In this document: piece by piece, positions 45,425 to 57,910 of the stretch
How positions within the stretch are numbered: position 1 is the first letter of the stretch
Layout: each line of letters begins with the position of its first letter
Notes under the pieces: model-generated
The model's input: the letters and a program-made list of their open reading frames with translations, nothing else
Databases searched by the model: none
Told to the model about the DNA's origin: nothing
Program-made: the position numbers and the translations under genes
Assembly: GCA_964036155.1 (NCBI GenBank)
Contig: OZ038423.1
Span: 76,337,249 to 76,401,248 of the forward strand
DNA length: 64,000 bases
Direction: 5' to 3'
From: Diploscapter coronatus
Taxonomy: Eukaryota > Nematoda > Chromadorea > Rhabditida > Rhabditidae

Positions 45425-47472
45425 CTAAACAACAGATTTATAATTCTGCAATAATAAAACCTTTTGGACAACAAACTCCCGAGATAGAGCCTAGCAAAAT
45501 TCAAGCACTTTGGGGAAATGTTTGTGGAGAAAAAATTGTCTGAGCTTTATAAAAAAAAAGCTTTATGCCAGTCTATTCATGAAATGATAAGTTTCACCAA
45601 ATTCAATCAATTAACCTGGACATATTGTTCTTGTTGTTGAACAGGCTGCTCAGGCTGGGGTGCAATTGCATAGCCTCCGTTTCCAGCACCGGAATCAACA
45701 CCGGAAATCGGAGCAGGACCAGCTTGGTAGGGAGGATTCAATCCTTCTTCGACAGCGTTCGTCTGCACTCCCTATATAATAACAAAATCAGCTCGGTAAC
45801 ACAAGGCTAAATTAAAAGTTGATGGACATGCTGTTTTACTTGTACATTCGATATCGAGTTCGAGTCGGGCACCTTATCCAAAATACGATTTATATCCGAA
45901 TGCGGATCAATCATTACTGAAAATATTCATCAATGTCGTGAGAAAACACTTCTTCGGGAAACAACACTCACCATCATTCTCCATTTCAGGTGGGTCAGGC
46001 AAGCAATTCATACGTGTAACTGTCAATTCATATGCTGGTCTGAAGATCAAACATTTCTACATGAAAGCATTAGCGAATCAACCCATCAGGTCCATCACTG
46101 ATCTTCCGGATATTGGAGATCAGATCAAATCCAGTCTGTCTTCCGTCCCTCAGCACTTCACCTCCACTGTAGACTTCTCCTCGGTGAACAACAGGACGAC
46201 CAACTTCTGCAGCAAATCGCAGACCCTCATAGTGACAGCATTGCAGTTTCAACCTTTACGAGTTATTGATATTGCGTTGATAGTTGCAAATAAAATATCC
46301 ATTCATGCAAAAATTGCTTCTTCTGATTTACACCGAAAACTCTAAATGAAATACATAACAGAACTGACTCTCCATCGCCATCCTGTTTGATGCCTCCAAC
46401 CCAAGTCATCGGATTTGAGCAGCTGTTTGAATCAATGTTAGAAGGACATCGAGATTGCTGAAGACAAAATATCATTACTTGTCCTCCTTCATTCATACTT
46501 GACTAGGCGAATCAGGATGCCTCGATCGAGATCTGCTTAAGTCCCCTTCTCGGAAGAACCCATCTTCACCATCAGAACCAGCCTTCAAAATTGCAATATT
46601 GTCGTCATCACTAAAGCAGACTACAGAAGCTACTAAAGTTTGGAACAATGTATTATTTGAAGCAATGGTGTCCAAGATCTATCCATCCCGTCTCAGATTT
46701 TTGACGATTTTCCTGTTCCCGTTTCTGTTTCAGAAGAAAAACCTGTTATCCGTTCTCGTTCGAAATTTTAAAACTCTCATCCGTCCCCGTCCCAAGGAAA
46801 ATTTCACCCAAAGATGATGAAAAAAGAAATCTCCAAATATGATTATTTTTCATGATATAACGCTACAAATATGCATGAAAGCTATTCTCTTTCTATTTTT
46901 CATTGATAATTAGAAATTTTAAGCGCTTTATAACGTAAATTTTTTTCTAATTTTAACATTCCCGTTCTCGTCCGTACCTGTCCAAGAAAATCGTATCTTG
47001 GACATCCCTGAATTGGAACATTTTGTTCATCAACTTACATTGGAATTGATCTGATTGAGACTTAAAGATTTTGTAAGACTCGTTGATTCACAATAATTCT
47101 CCAACTTTTATCTAGATCAACTAAAAATGAAGGAAAGAAGACATCAAATAACTTGCATCGCTTCAAGCGTTCACTATATCTTTCTTTGATCCAAAGAAAC
47201 TCATCTCATTCCTAGTGAAAATCAGCTCACTTCAAAGCGATGATCTCGCAGCAAGTCTCTGCCTCCATTTTCCGCTCCAAAACACAAAGGCGATGCACAG
47301 CCAAGAACTACATTTCCAGATGGGAGTAACTAAACTTTGAAGATTCATCCAGACTAAAATCCACTCACAACTCTACCTCAAACCGAAACGGGATTCCGGA
47401 ACCTCCGCATGAAGCCGAGAGTACAGCAGATGGAAGATAAAGAAGAGCGGTTAGGAAAAATGTATTACGCAT
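44500..47472 (-). CDS. wrt-like: Warthog hedgehog-related protein with Wart and Hint/Hog domains
   Basis: Fifteen exons: 47377-47472, 47231-47329, 46499-46678, 46369-46457, 46083-46253, 45972-46039, 45840-45916, 45616-45771, 45349-45424, 45218-45306, 45052-45174, 44913-45009, 44795-44869, 44648-44751 and 44500-44574. All are in phase, giving 524 residues. Residues 1-20 are a signal peptide. The Wart domain follows (CGGSGIPFRFELLPSGN, GSDGEDGFFREGD, MTWVGGIKQDGDGELKLQCC, DGRQTGFDLISNIRK). Then comes a Gly/Pro/Gln-rich linker, and from Cys335 (ACFTGDDTVQT) a Hint domain with the T-x-x-H block LTSKH at 401-404. In hedgehog-type proteins Hint cleaves the precursor and lipidates the secreted N-terminal part. 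Cys, Thr and His are all present, so it looks active. Which C. elegans wrt gene is orthologous is not decidable here. Exon 3's acceptor (46679) is inferred from phase. Confidence 0.93.
45972..47377 (-). other. wrt-like: Warthog gene: Wart (N-terminal signalling-like) domain
   Basis: Roughly residues 21-234, encoded by exons 1-6. Cysteine-rich with the family hallmarks CGGSGIPF, LGCASPLCFG, EDGFFREGD, LQCCHYEGLRF, VYSGGEVLRDGRQTGFD and ELTVTRMNCLPDPPEME. This is the part expected to be released and secreted after Hint processing. Confidence 0.9.
46700..47010. repeat. Two related degenerate repeat units in a warthog intron
   Basis: Around 46730-46800 and 46955-47010 there are related segments with CGTTCTCGTYCG, CCGTCCCCGTCCCAAG / CCGTACCTGTCCAAG and AAAATTT/AAAATCG. 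The second runs into ACATCCCTG, the same end as the hairpin at 3161-3237. It lies in the 552-base intron between exons 2 and 3 of the full-length warthog gene. Confidence 0.4.
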
Positions 47473-47484
47473 CTGAAGTAATCC
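47473..47484 (-). promoter_or_regulatory. wrt-like: 3' splice acceptor abutting the warthog start codon
   Basis: The minus strand reads GGATTACTTCAG directly followed by the ATG of the warthog gene, with no spacer. This is the arrangement of nematode spliced-leader acceptor sites; a 5' UTR intron is the alternative. Confidence 0.6.
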
Positions 47485-50400
47485 TAAAATTATCAATCTT
47501 CCAAGTCATTATCGCGAAAATGTTGTTATGGCTTAGAAAAATTATTGTAACAAGAAGTGAAAACTGATAATCGAAAGCGACATGGATGAAGCGGGGTTTG
47601 AAGGAGATAATAATAGGGATATGATGAGATATGGGGACTAGCCAGCCAGACAGACGACGACGAGAAGCACCCTGAGGCGAGAAATGACCCATATTTTGAA
47701 ACGAACTGCGGTTTTCAACCGCTTATCACTTCATCCGTCGTCCCGTTCTCGTTGTTTCTTTTCATCGAGTCCAAGACCTCTAAAGATCACCATCACAATG
47801 CTGCAGAATTTCATGGGGGATCTGTAGTAAATGAGCGATTAACGACTGACGCAGCTTGAATAATATTTCTACATTGCTGAATTCATCAATCGTCAAAAAA
47901 TGAGATGCATCGAATGGGAATACAAGATTCCGACTCCAAAATGTTTCATTTGACCATTCCGATTCCGATTTTAAAGTTTTTGAAGATCAACCCAGATTTT
48001 GACTCCGAAAGAATGAGAAGAAATTCCAACAGTGATTCCGACTGATTTTTCAAATATCGATTTAGCCTCACCCTGATGTCTTTGTGATTTTGCTCGATTT
48101 TACAATCACAGAATTATCCTATTCAGATGAAAAAATTACCCAATAAAGAATAAGAATCGTTCCAAGTACAGAAAATTTATCATTTCTTCACTATCTGTCA
48201 AATGAAGTTTCACAACTGTTCGTTACTTAAACATCTTCAAGAGTCGAATGAAATGATTGCTAAGAATTAGGGATGTATGAAGCTGGAAAAAATGAAAATG
48301 CATTTGAAACACTTCCTTTTGAAATATCTGCAACTACGTTTTAATTCATTCATAAGCTTGCAAAAAAACTCTCAATTACATTGCACTGTACTGCATTGCA
48401 AGATTAAATTGTAGTGCATTTGGACTATTCAGAAAGAATTTAGTCTAAACTCAAATTCTGCGAAAACACTCATTATCAGTTAAAAAGATCCTTCACGCCC
48501 CGCTCAAACATGTAATAATCAAAACAATCTGATAGGATTAAATGTAAAGCAAACCTAATTTCATTCTATTTTCCTCTTGTAAACTAATTTGTTTTCTGCA
48601 TTGTGTCAAATGCTAGTACCTAGTCAGATCAAATAGTTGTTCACAAAAGGCACTATTATTGCACATTTTGCGAGTTTGTTCATTTTCATCATCGAGTACT
48701 CTATTCATTACTTTGCAGTTTACTGCTTGGCTGTTTGAAAAATGGAAGTTAAAGGTGGACAATGAATTTGAACAATCGGGAGCGGAAAGGGACATGTGAA
48801 ATAGTGAGACGGGAGTGGAAGAATGAAAGTTCACGAATTCGATATATCGCAAAACAATATCACTATTCAAACTGCTCTTTGGTAAGATTGGCTAACCTAA
48901 TGAGTATTAACTTCGCAAAATTATATCTTTTGCGAGACTAAAGTCTCATTAAAGCTCAAGCAAAACATCTTTCCTTTCTAGCGCTACTAATTAACCAAGT
49001 ACCACAAGAGTTCAACCTTATTTGTAATCATAGTTTTCATTTGTACGAATTGCACATGTTCACTTTCTCATGAGAACGACTCAAAATATTATACGTAGTA
49101 TGTATATCGAGTGGCATGCTTCTCATATTTTCCCCATACGGCAATTGTCCTAATGAAGAATTACGTTCATTATTTTCCATCGTGACTAAAAAGCTAGGGG
49201 AAAAGAAGGTGTTAATCGATAATTCATAGTGTTCTCTTCGATTCTGACTTTGCTTGGCATCATTTCGAGTGTCAATTATGTTCATCGACTTATTAGAAGT
49301 CAAGTGGCGTATTATCGACTGTCGATTCTCAATTCCCTCTCCATTTCCCGTACTCTTTCAATATTCCTCTCCACTCTCCATCTCCATTCATCGAACATTC
49401 CAAATCACGCACGAATTTTTCATCCTATCATCTATGATCAAATTTCTTTCTGAAACCATTTTCTCATGCTGTCAACTTTTTATTTCATTCATTAGCCGAA
49501 TATTCTCTAACCGATAATCTATCACTGCCTTTCCATTTTTAACACTACCTAATCCAATCTCATGTATTTTCTCGACTCCCTTCCTCTCGGTCCTCCCTAT
49601 TCTCTTATTCTGTTATTCTAACGGTTCCAGTTCATTTGGGACTATCCAGTTATGTAGCCACAGATCCATTCATTCTGCTTCATCTTTGTTTTGACATCTT
49701 CCTTCTCCATCAAGCCTAGATGCCATATGATTTCTGAATTTTTGGAAAATGGAAACATGAATTAGTCATTCAAAATTGGTCGATAATCAGTTTTGAATTT
49801 TCCTACTCAAAGCGCTTCCCTCTTCATTCCCATCCCGTCCCATCCTATTCTAGTCAGAGTATTTGCGTTTCCCTCCCGTTTTTGTCGATGGCTGTTTTTG
49901 TTATCACAACACATCGACGCAGCGCTTGTCATACAGATTTTCGACTCGAAAAACACGATTGCTGCGAGAATTCAATTCAATTCTGTTAGTGGACTATTCT
50001 ACTTTTGTGATTTGATTTTCCATCGTTGGGGAAAAGGTTATTCCCGGTTCAATGACTATAGATTCCCTGTATTTTTTTTCGAAAACAGAATACAAGTCAA
50101 GTGTTGATAATGCTTTCCGAAATTAAAACTTGGGAACAGTTTTTTTTTTCAAAAATCATGTCATGTGTGTTGCCATTCAGTTATGGTGGAATGATTGCCT
50201 AAATGACCAAAGTGTGGAAGTCTTTGACGAATTATCGTGAATATCGAAACATTTGGAACTCTTTAAGGCAGACAACAACAACTTTATGGATTTCCATAAT
50301 CGAATAACGACTCTTGATCCGGGTGCGCGAGATCTAATGCCTGTGTGAGATGCAGAAATGTTCATTCATTCTGTTCACTTCCAAAGAGAGTTGCTTAGTC

Positions 50401-51404
50401 CCTTCCTCTCCACTGAATGCCCTCATTTCCACTAAAGAAGCAAAGAAAATGCTGGTTTTCATTCCTGTCTTCCCTCTCTACGTCTCTTCTTCACACTATT
50501 CCTTCGTCTTCTCTAATTCTTACGCACTCGCTTGTTTTCTCGTTCTCCAACTGGCAATCCCTTCCAAATATTTCAAGTTAAAACTTTCCAAGTTTGTCGT
50601 GATCTATGCTATCGTCCTTCGAGTCGACTTTCTGTCTACCCCACGAACAGGTTCGGTTTTCAGGTTATTTGAATTTTCATTTGTAAAATGTGATTTCCTA
50701 CCATTATCGATTCTGAAAACTCCTTGGCATTTGCCATCAAGACAATTCGTATTCGATCACGACTAATATTGAAATGCATGTGCATACTTCTTTCTAATTG
50801 AAATGATTCTGAGATATAGTAGCATTATTGTTGAAGATTGAATATTGTCCAATATGAATAGCAACTTTGCTCTGATATATTCGCCATTGCATTCTTCGTT
50901 TCATTTACGATTCTGTACTCTCGTCGCATTGAAAACATGTTCTGATTTGTGCAATTTCAGGGCAAAATCGTATTTTCTGCCCTATTAATATCTGATCGGA
51001 AACAGGTTGAGTGATTGAGTTTCGAGACGAACCAGCCGATATATTCGATCTACCCGATTGGAATTAAACAGTCGAGAGGCAGACCAGGGATCAGGTTGTT
51101 CAATCGATATTCGCCCCGTGTGGCAACAGCAGCAGCACTTCAATCCCTTGTATCCTCCCCTCCATATTCTCTCATTTATATCCCCATCTCTGTCTCTGCA
51201 AACACCCTTCCTCTGTTCGATTTGGTCCGGTTACATGTGATTAACTCCCTGCACTGCAACCACAAACATACACATCAGACTCATCAATATCGAACGAATT
51301 CCTCCGTTCAACGAACGGAATTCGACTTTGTGACCATATTCTGACTAACAACAATCGACGAATTCTCGAACGACTATTCCTACGTGTAATTTCTTGTCGG
51401 AACT
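47485..51404. other. 3.9-kb divergent intergenic region
   Basis: It separates the warthog pair (minus) from the MFS transporter (plus), so it should hold both promoters. No open frame is supported. Around 47920-48060 there is TTCCGATTCCGATTTTAAAG-type repeat sequence. From 49200 the plus strand is pyrimidine-rich. A TTTCAG at about 50960 on the plus strand could end a 5' UTR intron of the transporter. Confidence 0.55.
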
Positions 51405-54043
51405 ATGGAATTGAGCAATGGAAAAGTAACGCCGTCAGATGCGAATGGGAATGTAGAAAAGAAGAGTCAGAATGGTAAGGATTCCTCAAGCTCTTCTCTT
51501 CCTCGTAATTATGAAGTCTGATGATGATCGTTATTTTCAGAAGAGAAAACAGATTGGAGAGCAGTTTACATAGCATCTTTGATTGCATTCCTGGGAGCCA
51601 TCGAGAACACGATTGTCGGAATCAGTGAAATGGCATACATGACAACCGTAAATCCTATCTTTCTGAAAAATTAACAAGAATTCCTCGATTAGATTGACCC
51701 GTTAACGACGACTCAATTCTTTGGTGTGGCGACGTCGATATCCAAAGGCGGTCATGCTGTGTTCTGCCTCGTTTTCGCTATTTGGGCTCACAAAACGCGG
51801 AGTGTCAGGTTGATCTTCAATGAAACTAAAAGAATTCTAGTGTTTCTTTTCTTTTTCAGAGTACCTCTAATTTTCGGCAGATTACTAGCGTTTTCTGCCT
51901 GTGTGCTCTATATTTTCGTGGAATTTCTACCGTATGGAAGACGATATCTAATGGGATTTTGCTACCTGCTCTTCGCAATAGCATCAAGTAATGAAGCGTT
52001 GATAAAAACGACAACCACATATCCAAAAGTTCAGGTTCTTCGATAATTCTCCGAGCTTATATCGTGCAGGTATCTTCGCACAACGATCGATTACGGGCCT
52101 GTTCTGGTTTTGCTGCCGCACAACTTTTGTCAATCGTTGCTGGTCCAAGTAAGGATTTGTATTTCTCCCGGATGCTAACAAATCAATCCTTACCATTTAT
52201 CGAGCGGGGCGATATATGCAAAGTTGTAAGAGAATTGAAACTGTAGAAGTTTTCTTGAATCTACTGAATATACAACAGCATAATTTGATGCCGTAGAAAC
52301 GTTCCTTATTATCGAGAATAAACCCAATGGCATATCTAATTTCCATTACGCAAATCACAATAATCTCTGAAATTTTCAGTTTGCCAACTTATATTCGCTT
52401 GGATAAAATATCCCGGCTACAGTCTACTTCCCAACATTCACTTCCACATTTACTCCGCTCCGGTTTGGGTCGCTGCCTCATCCAACTTCATCTCGATTGC
52501 CATTATTGTTTATTGCCTTCACGAAGTAATGCAGAAGAAGAACAAGTTGAAAAAGAGCGGTAAGTTAGAATGATGAAATTTGCTATGCTGCGAAACATTT
52601 TTACCAAATGATTTGAATCATTCAATTCAGTTTTTCTTTATGTTCTTTTTCAGTTCGAAATTGTTAAATTCTCAAAACCATGTGAAAGAATTGAACATTT
52701 TCGAGTCGAGTCATAAACCACAACGCTGATTCAGCATATTTAACATATTTACTACTAGTTCATGATGATGGTATTGAAATGTTGCATAATTCAGACGATG
52801 ACTCGTTCTACTCTCTTCAATCTCTTGCAACGAAAATCCGTGAAGTTCGCCAAAAGGACCTGCCCTGGGCACTGATTTTCCTCTGCTGGATCGAGAAAAT
52901 GCTGTCCAGTCTCACACTCGTTTCACTACAGACGTGAGTCATCTGTTGCATCATTCTCAAAGATTGCCTGAAAGTTACAAAATATACTACGCATTTCATG
53001 GTGAATCAAAAAATAATCCATTAAAATGAGTGTCAAGTTTAAAGAGAATGCTAAATTGAAACACACCAGGCTAATCGGTATGGCAGAGATGTCGTAACAC
53101 GATAAAAATAACATGTACCAAACTGGTTTTCATTAAGCCAATTCCACGGGATTTTCAGATGATCAAACTAAAAACAGATTTCGCTTTCAGATTAACAACT
53201 CCACTTCTAATGACGTCATTTGGTTGGGATGGTAATTTCACGGTCCAAGTTCTATCCGGTGCAATGCTGCTCGTCGGAATTCTTGCAATCCTCATTGCAG
53301 CTGCATTTGCTGCCTTCAAAAGCGTTACAAAGTAAATCAGAGTGCTTTTATGAAATTTCATTGCAAATTTCAGAATTCCGCAGCGATACCTTCTCCTATC
53401 CTCGCTGGTCATGTTCTTGTTGCTGTACTTCTTAACCTACCCATATCCAATCGTCAGCAGTACAATTCCCGAGTACAATGGTCAGTTCGAGCATTTATTA
53501 CCGAAGAAAACAACCCTCTAAATTCAGCCACAACAAAGGGAGGTTGCAATACAGCTGAATACTCCTGGTGCGAAGGTGCAGGCACGACAAGTCCATGGCT
53601 ATTCTTGCCGATCATAATCGGAATTATGGGCATCGCCTTCCCACTAGCCATGATAGCGTTGGATACGATCTATTCGAAGGTCCTCGGAAAGATTAATCAG
53701 GTACATTTTTGAATAATTGAACAATTTTCACTTGAACTTCCTTTCATCAAAAACACAAATGAGAATTTTCAATGAAATTTTGTGTCTGGTTCTGCCAACA
53801 AAGATTAAATATTTCCAGAGTGTCATGCAAGGCGCTTTCATAGTCGCTGATGATGTTATGCAAGTCTGCGGGCCGGTGTACACTACGTAAGAATTTAGGA
53901 ATTTTCTATGGAGAAAAGTAAATTTTAGTTCAATTTATACGGGATGGGGGCAGCCTGTAGTCTGGTTGTGGAATGGTTCACTCACTTTTGCCGGTATCTG
54001 CCTTCTGATTTTCTCCTTCAATGGTCTCAAAAAGTATCAATAG
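51405..54043 (+). CDS. Major facilitator superfamily transporter, MFSD8/CLN7-like
   Basis: Twelve exons: 51405-51474, 51541-51647, 51693-51808, 51860-52034, 52070-52148, 52380-52559, 52795-52933, 53191-53331, 53374-53480, 53528-53700, 53819-53886 and 53929-54043. All are in phase, giving 489 residues ending in TAG. A hydrophilic N-terminus is followed by about 12 hydrophobic segments with a central loop. CLN7 hallmarks are SEMAYMTT in TM1, SSHNDRLRACSGFAAAQLL and IVAGP, IYSAPVWVAASSNF, CNTAEYSWCEGAGTTSP (lumenal cysteines) and TIYSKVLGKINQ before CGPVYTT. Human MFSD8 (518 aa), mutated in CLN7 neuronal ceroid lipofuscinosis, is a lysosomal anion/chloride-type carrier. Nematodes have several MFSD8-like paralogues, so orthology is open. 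The MFS fold and family are secure. Confidence 0.9.
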
Positions 54044-54080
54044 TCAAAATCACTATCTGTAAACGTCTAACTTATTGCCA

Positions 54081-54086
54081 AATAAA
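54081..54086 (+). terminator. Polyadenylation signal of the MFS transporter
   Basis: AATAAA 38 bases downstream of the TAG stop codon. Confidence 0.8.
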
Positions 54087-55196
54087 GAATTCGTCTTGAG
54101 GCTTTCGTAATCAGTTTAAAGACTGCAGAAGTAAATCACAATGTAATTGCCAACTTCTCGAATTCAGGTGTTCAAAAAATAGAATTTTATGGAATTGGAA
54201 TAATCAGTGTACGGGCAATCAAACTTTGCTTATATGAAAACGATTTTTACTGATTCCGACACTTTTTATCGTTTTCAAAATAGATAATTCCATGAAAAGT
54301 TGTGATGTCGAGAAGAAGTCTTTCAAATTTCCATTTTACCACGGGAAAACAAAATCAGTGCGATAGGATCTTCCCATTCATGATTTCTGTCTAAAACTTA
54401 CCGCAAGACTTCAATTCATTATTACTGTTTGAAAATTCAATGAAAATTGTCAAGTTTCGATTTTATTGAATTTTAGATTATTCCTGACGGTTCTGTCGCG
54501 AATCAGTCGGACGTCAAGAAAAGAAAGTTGTTCACCCATTAATCGGCTAAATTTTTGTAAAGAACTTCCCCCTTGAGACTGGTTTATATCCGAAATAAAC
54601 CTAAATGACGAAAAATCACTATAAATATCGCTTCAAAAATTAGACTCCACTTGTACCCTCTACTCATGTCTCTGCTTCTGCATTCTGTAGTCTGTGTAAT
54701 TCTATTCCAAAGAACTGAACGAAGATCCATTTTGGAAGTTATTAGAAAAAAAAAACAATTGGAAACTACTACACGAATAAGTTTTGAACCATGACGAAAT
54801 GGTCATGTTAAATAAGTTGTGAATCTTGGATATTGTCGAGATAGGTATCATCTAAATTTTAGACACTTTATTATTACTTTTGATAAGATTAAAAGGCGAT
54901 AAATAATTATTTGAATTCGAGATCAGGCTGATAATCCAAATCTGGGTCGATATGGCTCGGCTTTACCTTGATCGGTAGCTCTCTGAATTTTCATTTATAA
55001 ATTTTCGACATTAAACCACTTAGACAGGGGATTAAGTTAGATCTGCTTAGGTCTGTGTTAAATTCGTTTTCCCAAGATCATTTAAAATCTTGCTTTTTTT
55101 GCTGGCTAAAACTGAATGATCTCTAGATTTTCGTAAATTTTGTGAAGCAGTCAAGAAACGTCTTTCATGAATCTACTAAAATTTGGAAGAGAAATC
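54087..55196. other. Intergenic stretch
   Basis: Between the convergent 3' ends of the MFS transporter and the small secreted-protein gene. A+T-rich; I see no gene in it. Confidence 0.65.
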
Positions 55197-55506
55197 TTAC
55201 GGTTGTGGCTTGGCGAAATCGAGAATGGGCTGGAAAAAGTCGGCAGGCATGGGCATGTCCTGACTCACATCGTCTCCCTCAAATTTCTCGACGTCCTTAT
55301 CCGTCGATCTTTCAAAACGCAAAACACGTCGCGAAATGGGATGATGCTGGAATTGCATTGATTTTTCACGTTGTTCTCCACAATTTTACCTCGGATTTCT
55401 CGTACTCGTTCATTTTGTAGCCCTTTTGTAATTCCTTCTTATCGAAACACAACGCAATACAAATGACGATGAATACAGTGAGAGTTTTTAGGAGAAATTC
55501 GTTCAT
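55197..55506 (-). CDS. Small predicted secreted protein, unrecognised
   Basis: Two exons, 55390-55506 and 55197-55346, joined by a 43-base GT-AG intron in phase 0, giving 88 residues and a TAA stop. Residues 3-20 (EFLLKTLTVFIVICIALC) are a signal peptide or signal anchor. The rest is hydrophilic (FDKKELQKGYKMNEYEK, HHPISRRVLRFERSTDKD) with the acidic and Pro/Phe-rich end MPMPADFFQPILDFAKPQP. A splice acceptor lies two bases before the ATG. One Arg-Arg pair could be a convertase site, but there is no Gly for amidation, so a standard FMRFamide-type peptide is unlikely. No homologue is recalled. The exon structure argues for a real gene. Confidence 0.6.
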
Positions 55507-55508
55507 GT

Positions 55509-55520
55509 CTGCAAAAATAA
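55509..55520 (-). promoter_or_regulatory. 3' splice acceptor 2 bases before the small secreted-protein ATG
   Basis: The minus strand reads TTATTTTTGCAG, then AC, then ATG: a consensus acceptor with a pyrimidine-rich tract. It fits SL trans-splicing and supports the chosen start. Confidence 0.55.
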
Positions 55521-57728
55521 TTAGATAATAAAGCACGAAATTAGTCGTTCGAATATTTTTCTTCTGAAATCAACGACATAAAAATTAGAAATGGAAAGTG
55601 ATGGAACGAAATCGAAAAAAAAAACGAAAACGAAAAATCATTCCAAAAGAATCGAATCATAAGCTCGACAAAGGAGAAGGATCTGTGGAAGAATGGAAGA
55701 AAGTGAGAAGTGAAACCAGAAGCTGGGCTTTCGGAAAGGGAAATCGAATTTATTCCAGCCGATCTGATTTTCCTATTTTTCATTGCTGAATGACAGATTT
55801 CGTGTATTCATGCGCGAAGTCTTACGGGAAGAAGCTAGAAGATAAAGGCGATGGAAAGTGAAAGAGGTTACGAGGTCGGGAAAAATGACAGATCGGACAG
55901 AAAGACGGACAGAAAATGCTTGGATCCGCAGACTATGCGGCATAAATATGATTTTTTTATCTGCAAGTTGGATAATTCTTACAAATTAGAGACGTTTGCC
56001 AGTTCATGCTTCATTTTTGAGATAGTAAAATTAATATTGAACACTGAACATTTCCATAGCGTAAAAATGATTTAAAGATGAGTTAAGAAGATGAAAAAAT
56101 TTCTGCAATTTGGAAGTTATTCTTCAAGATTAAGATACAAAATGATTCTTGTTTTGGTACGAAATTATTTATAATGCAAATTCGCAAACATTGTTTTCAT
56201 CTAATAGCTAAAATAACATACACACAGATGTGTTAGATATGTTTCAGGTGTAAAGTGATGCCATTTTTGTACGTTTATCTTAGACCGACAGAAAATCGAA
56301 ATAAAAGAAACGTACTACACACGTTCCTAACACAATGTATCCATTTTCTTGATATCATAAATGAAAGTGATTGATGAGAACACTTACAGAACTACAGTCG
56401 TGCCTGATAGATATAAATAAGTTTTATATTGAATGCATAAATGTTACTAACTATGATGTTCTTATATAATTCTTATTCTTATAAGACAAGAAATTATTGC
56501 GCAATATCATAGCGCAGATTCAAGAAAAGTAAGACGCTTCCAATCTCAAGTTCGTAAAATAGTTGAGAATGAGAAAACTAATGAAAAGGTTCTTAAAGTA
56601 ACAAAGGCATTGATTTTTCATTAAAAATTTCCTAAAGTAAACATGTTTGTTAGTGTATCTGCAAAACAAGAGGACATTACACGGGGAAAAAGATATTGGA
56701 GAGAAAGCGAAACGAAAGTTCGATACACTTCTGGAATAGACAATAAAACGGAAATCTCCTAGGCAAAAAGAAACTTGATGCATAAGTATAGCAAGTTTAT
56801 GAAATTATCGCCCACTAATTAGTGAGGGAAACTTTAGTTTTTGTACAGAATATCACGATAGTGAGATTGATAAATGAAGTAAGAAATGCAAAAGAACACA
56901 ATTTGCCAGTTTTTATGTTCGAGGTTACTATCCTCGCACTTTGGATTGCTAAATTTTGAAAACTTGATAAATTGTTAAAAATCAACAAACTTACAATATA
57001 CGTAAAATCGAGCGTATGTATGTGCGATCATTTTTATTCGATTATTGCTAGAAGGTTTCTTTCACTGATAAAGTCTATCACGAGTCGATCAAATCAAATG
57101 ATTTTTGCAAAGACGACACCCAGAAAGTTCGGCAGAGAAATATAAATTTGTGAGAAAAAATAACAAACAGAGACACGGTCATTTGGACGGCAAAACACTG
57201 CCAATTCACAACATCTCATCGATAAAATCAGACACAGAACAAGGAACATACGATGAAAATGACGTCGTTCAAGTTTAGATGAACACTTCAGAATCTCAAA
57301 TATAAGAAAAATACCCTAGGAAAATATGAAACGGTGCTTTAGATATGCAATATAACGAAAGGATTATGTTATTCGGAAGCTGTGAGATTGTGATCCATGG
57401 ACTTTGGAGATAAATCTAATTGTTACTAGAAGAAATGTCGACCCGGTTGTACGCGTTAATGAGGCGTCTGAAATCGATTTGACCTTTTATTGCTATTTAA
57501 AAATCAACTTACTGAAGCTCAATGTATCGGCTAACGCTGTTTTCTCGCTTCATGTATTCACACTCGTCGATTTCTCTGGAATTTTTAAAACTTATAGAGC
57601 AAACTCAATTTTCGCTTTCTTATGTTTTTTTTTATGTCATAATCTTCTTCTGCATATCTCACCCAATCTATTTTGCATTTGACTTTAAAATTGATATATT
57701 TTACAGAAAAATAGTAAAATATACAGGA
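55521..57728. other. Intergenic stretch
   Basis: 2.2 kb of A+T-rich sequence between two small minus-strand genes. No coding exon or RNA gene is supported. Confidence 0.6.
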
Positions 57729-57898
57729 GGTGGCAGCTAGAAAATGGCGATATGACGACACGGACCATCTCACACTCTTTCTACAATATACCAATACGAT
57801 TTTCTGCAGAAGAACGATATGATTTGATAGAAATTGTGCTGCCATATTATAGAAAAAAAAAATCGTGCCGTCCATTCTGTCATATCGCTGTTGCTACT
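57729..57898. repeat. MITE-like inverted repeat, second copy
   Basis: The outer arms contain GCGATATGAC at 57747-57756 and its exact reverse complement at 57879-57888, flanked by looser pairing. Inside are CTTTCTACAATAT and ACGATTTT, as in the element at 16520-16633, and AATCGTGCCGTC near the right arm. It starts 13 bases beyond the stop codon of the small membrane-protein gene at 57911, so it probably forms part of its 3' UTR. Confidence 0.55.
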
Positions 57899-57910
57899 AT
57901 CGTTCATTCC

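Noticed and set aside
47371..47377. Warthog exon 1 extending to the GTGAGT donor after GAGGTAGAGTT
   Set aside because: That donor puts a stop into the next exon; GAG|GTAGAG six bases or so earlier keeps the Wart domain in frame.
55280..55330. VLRF after a dibasic site in the small secreted protein, suggesting an FMRFamide-like peptide
   Set aside because: FLP precursors have RF followed by Gly and a basic residue for amidation; here RF is followed by Glu-Arg, and there is only one copy.
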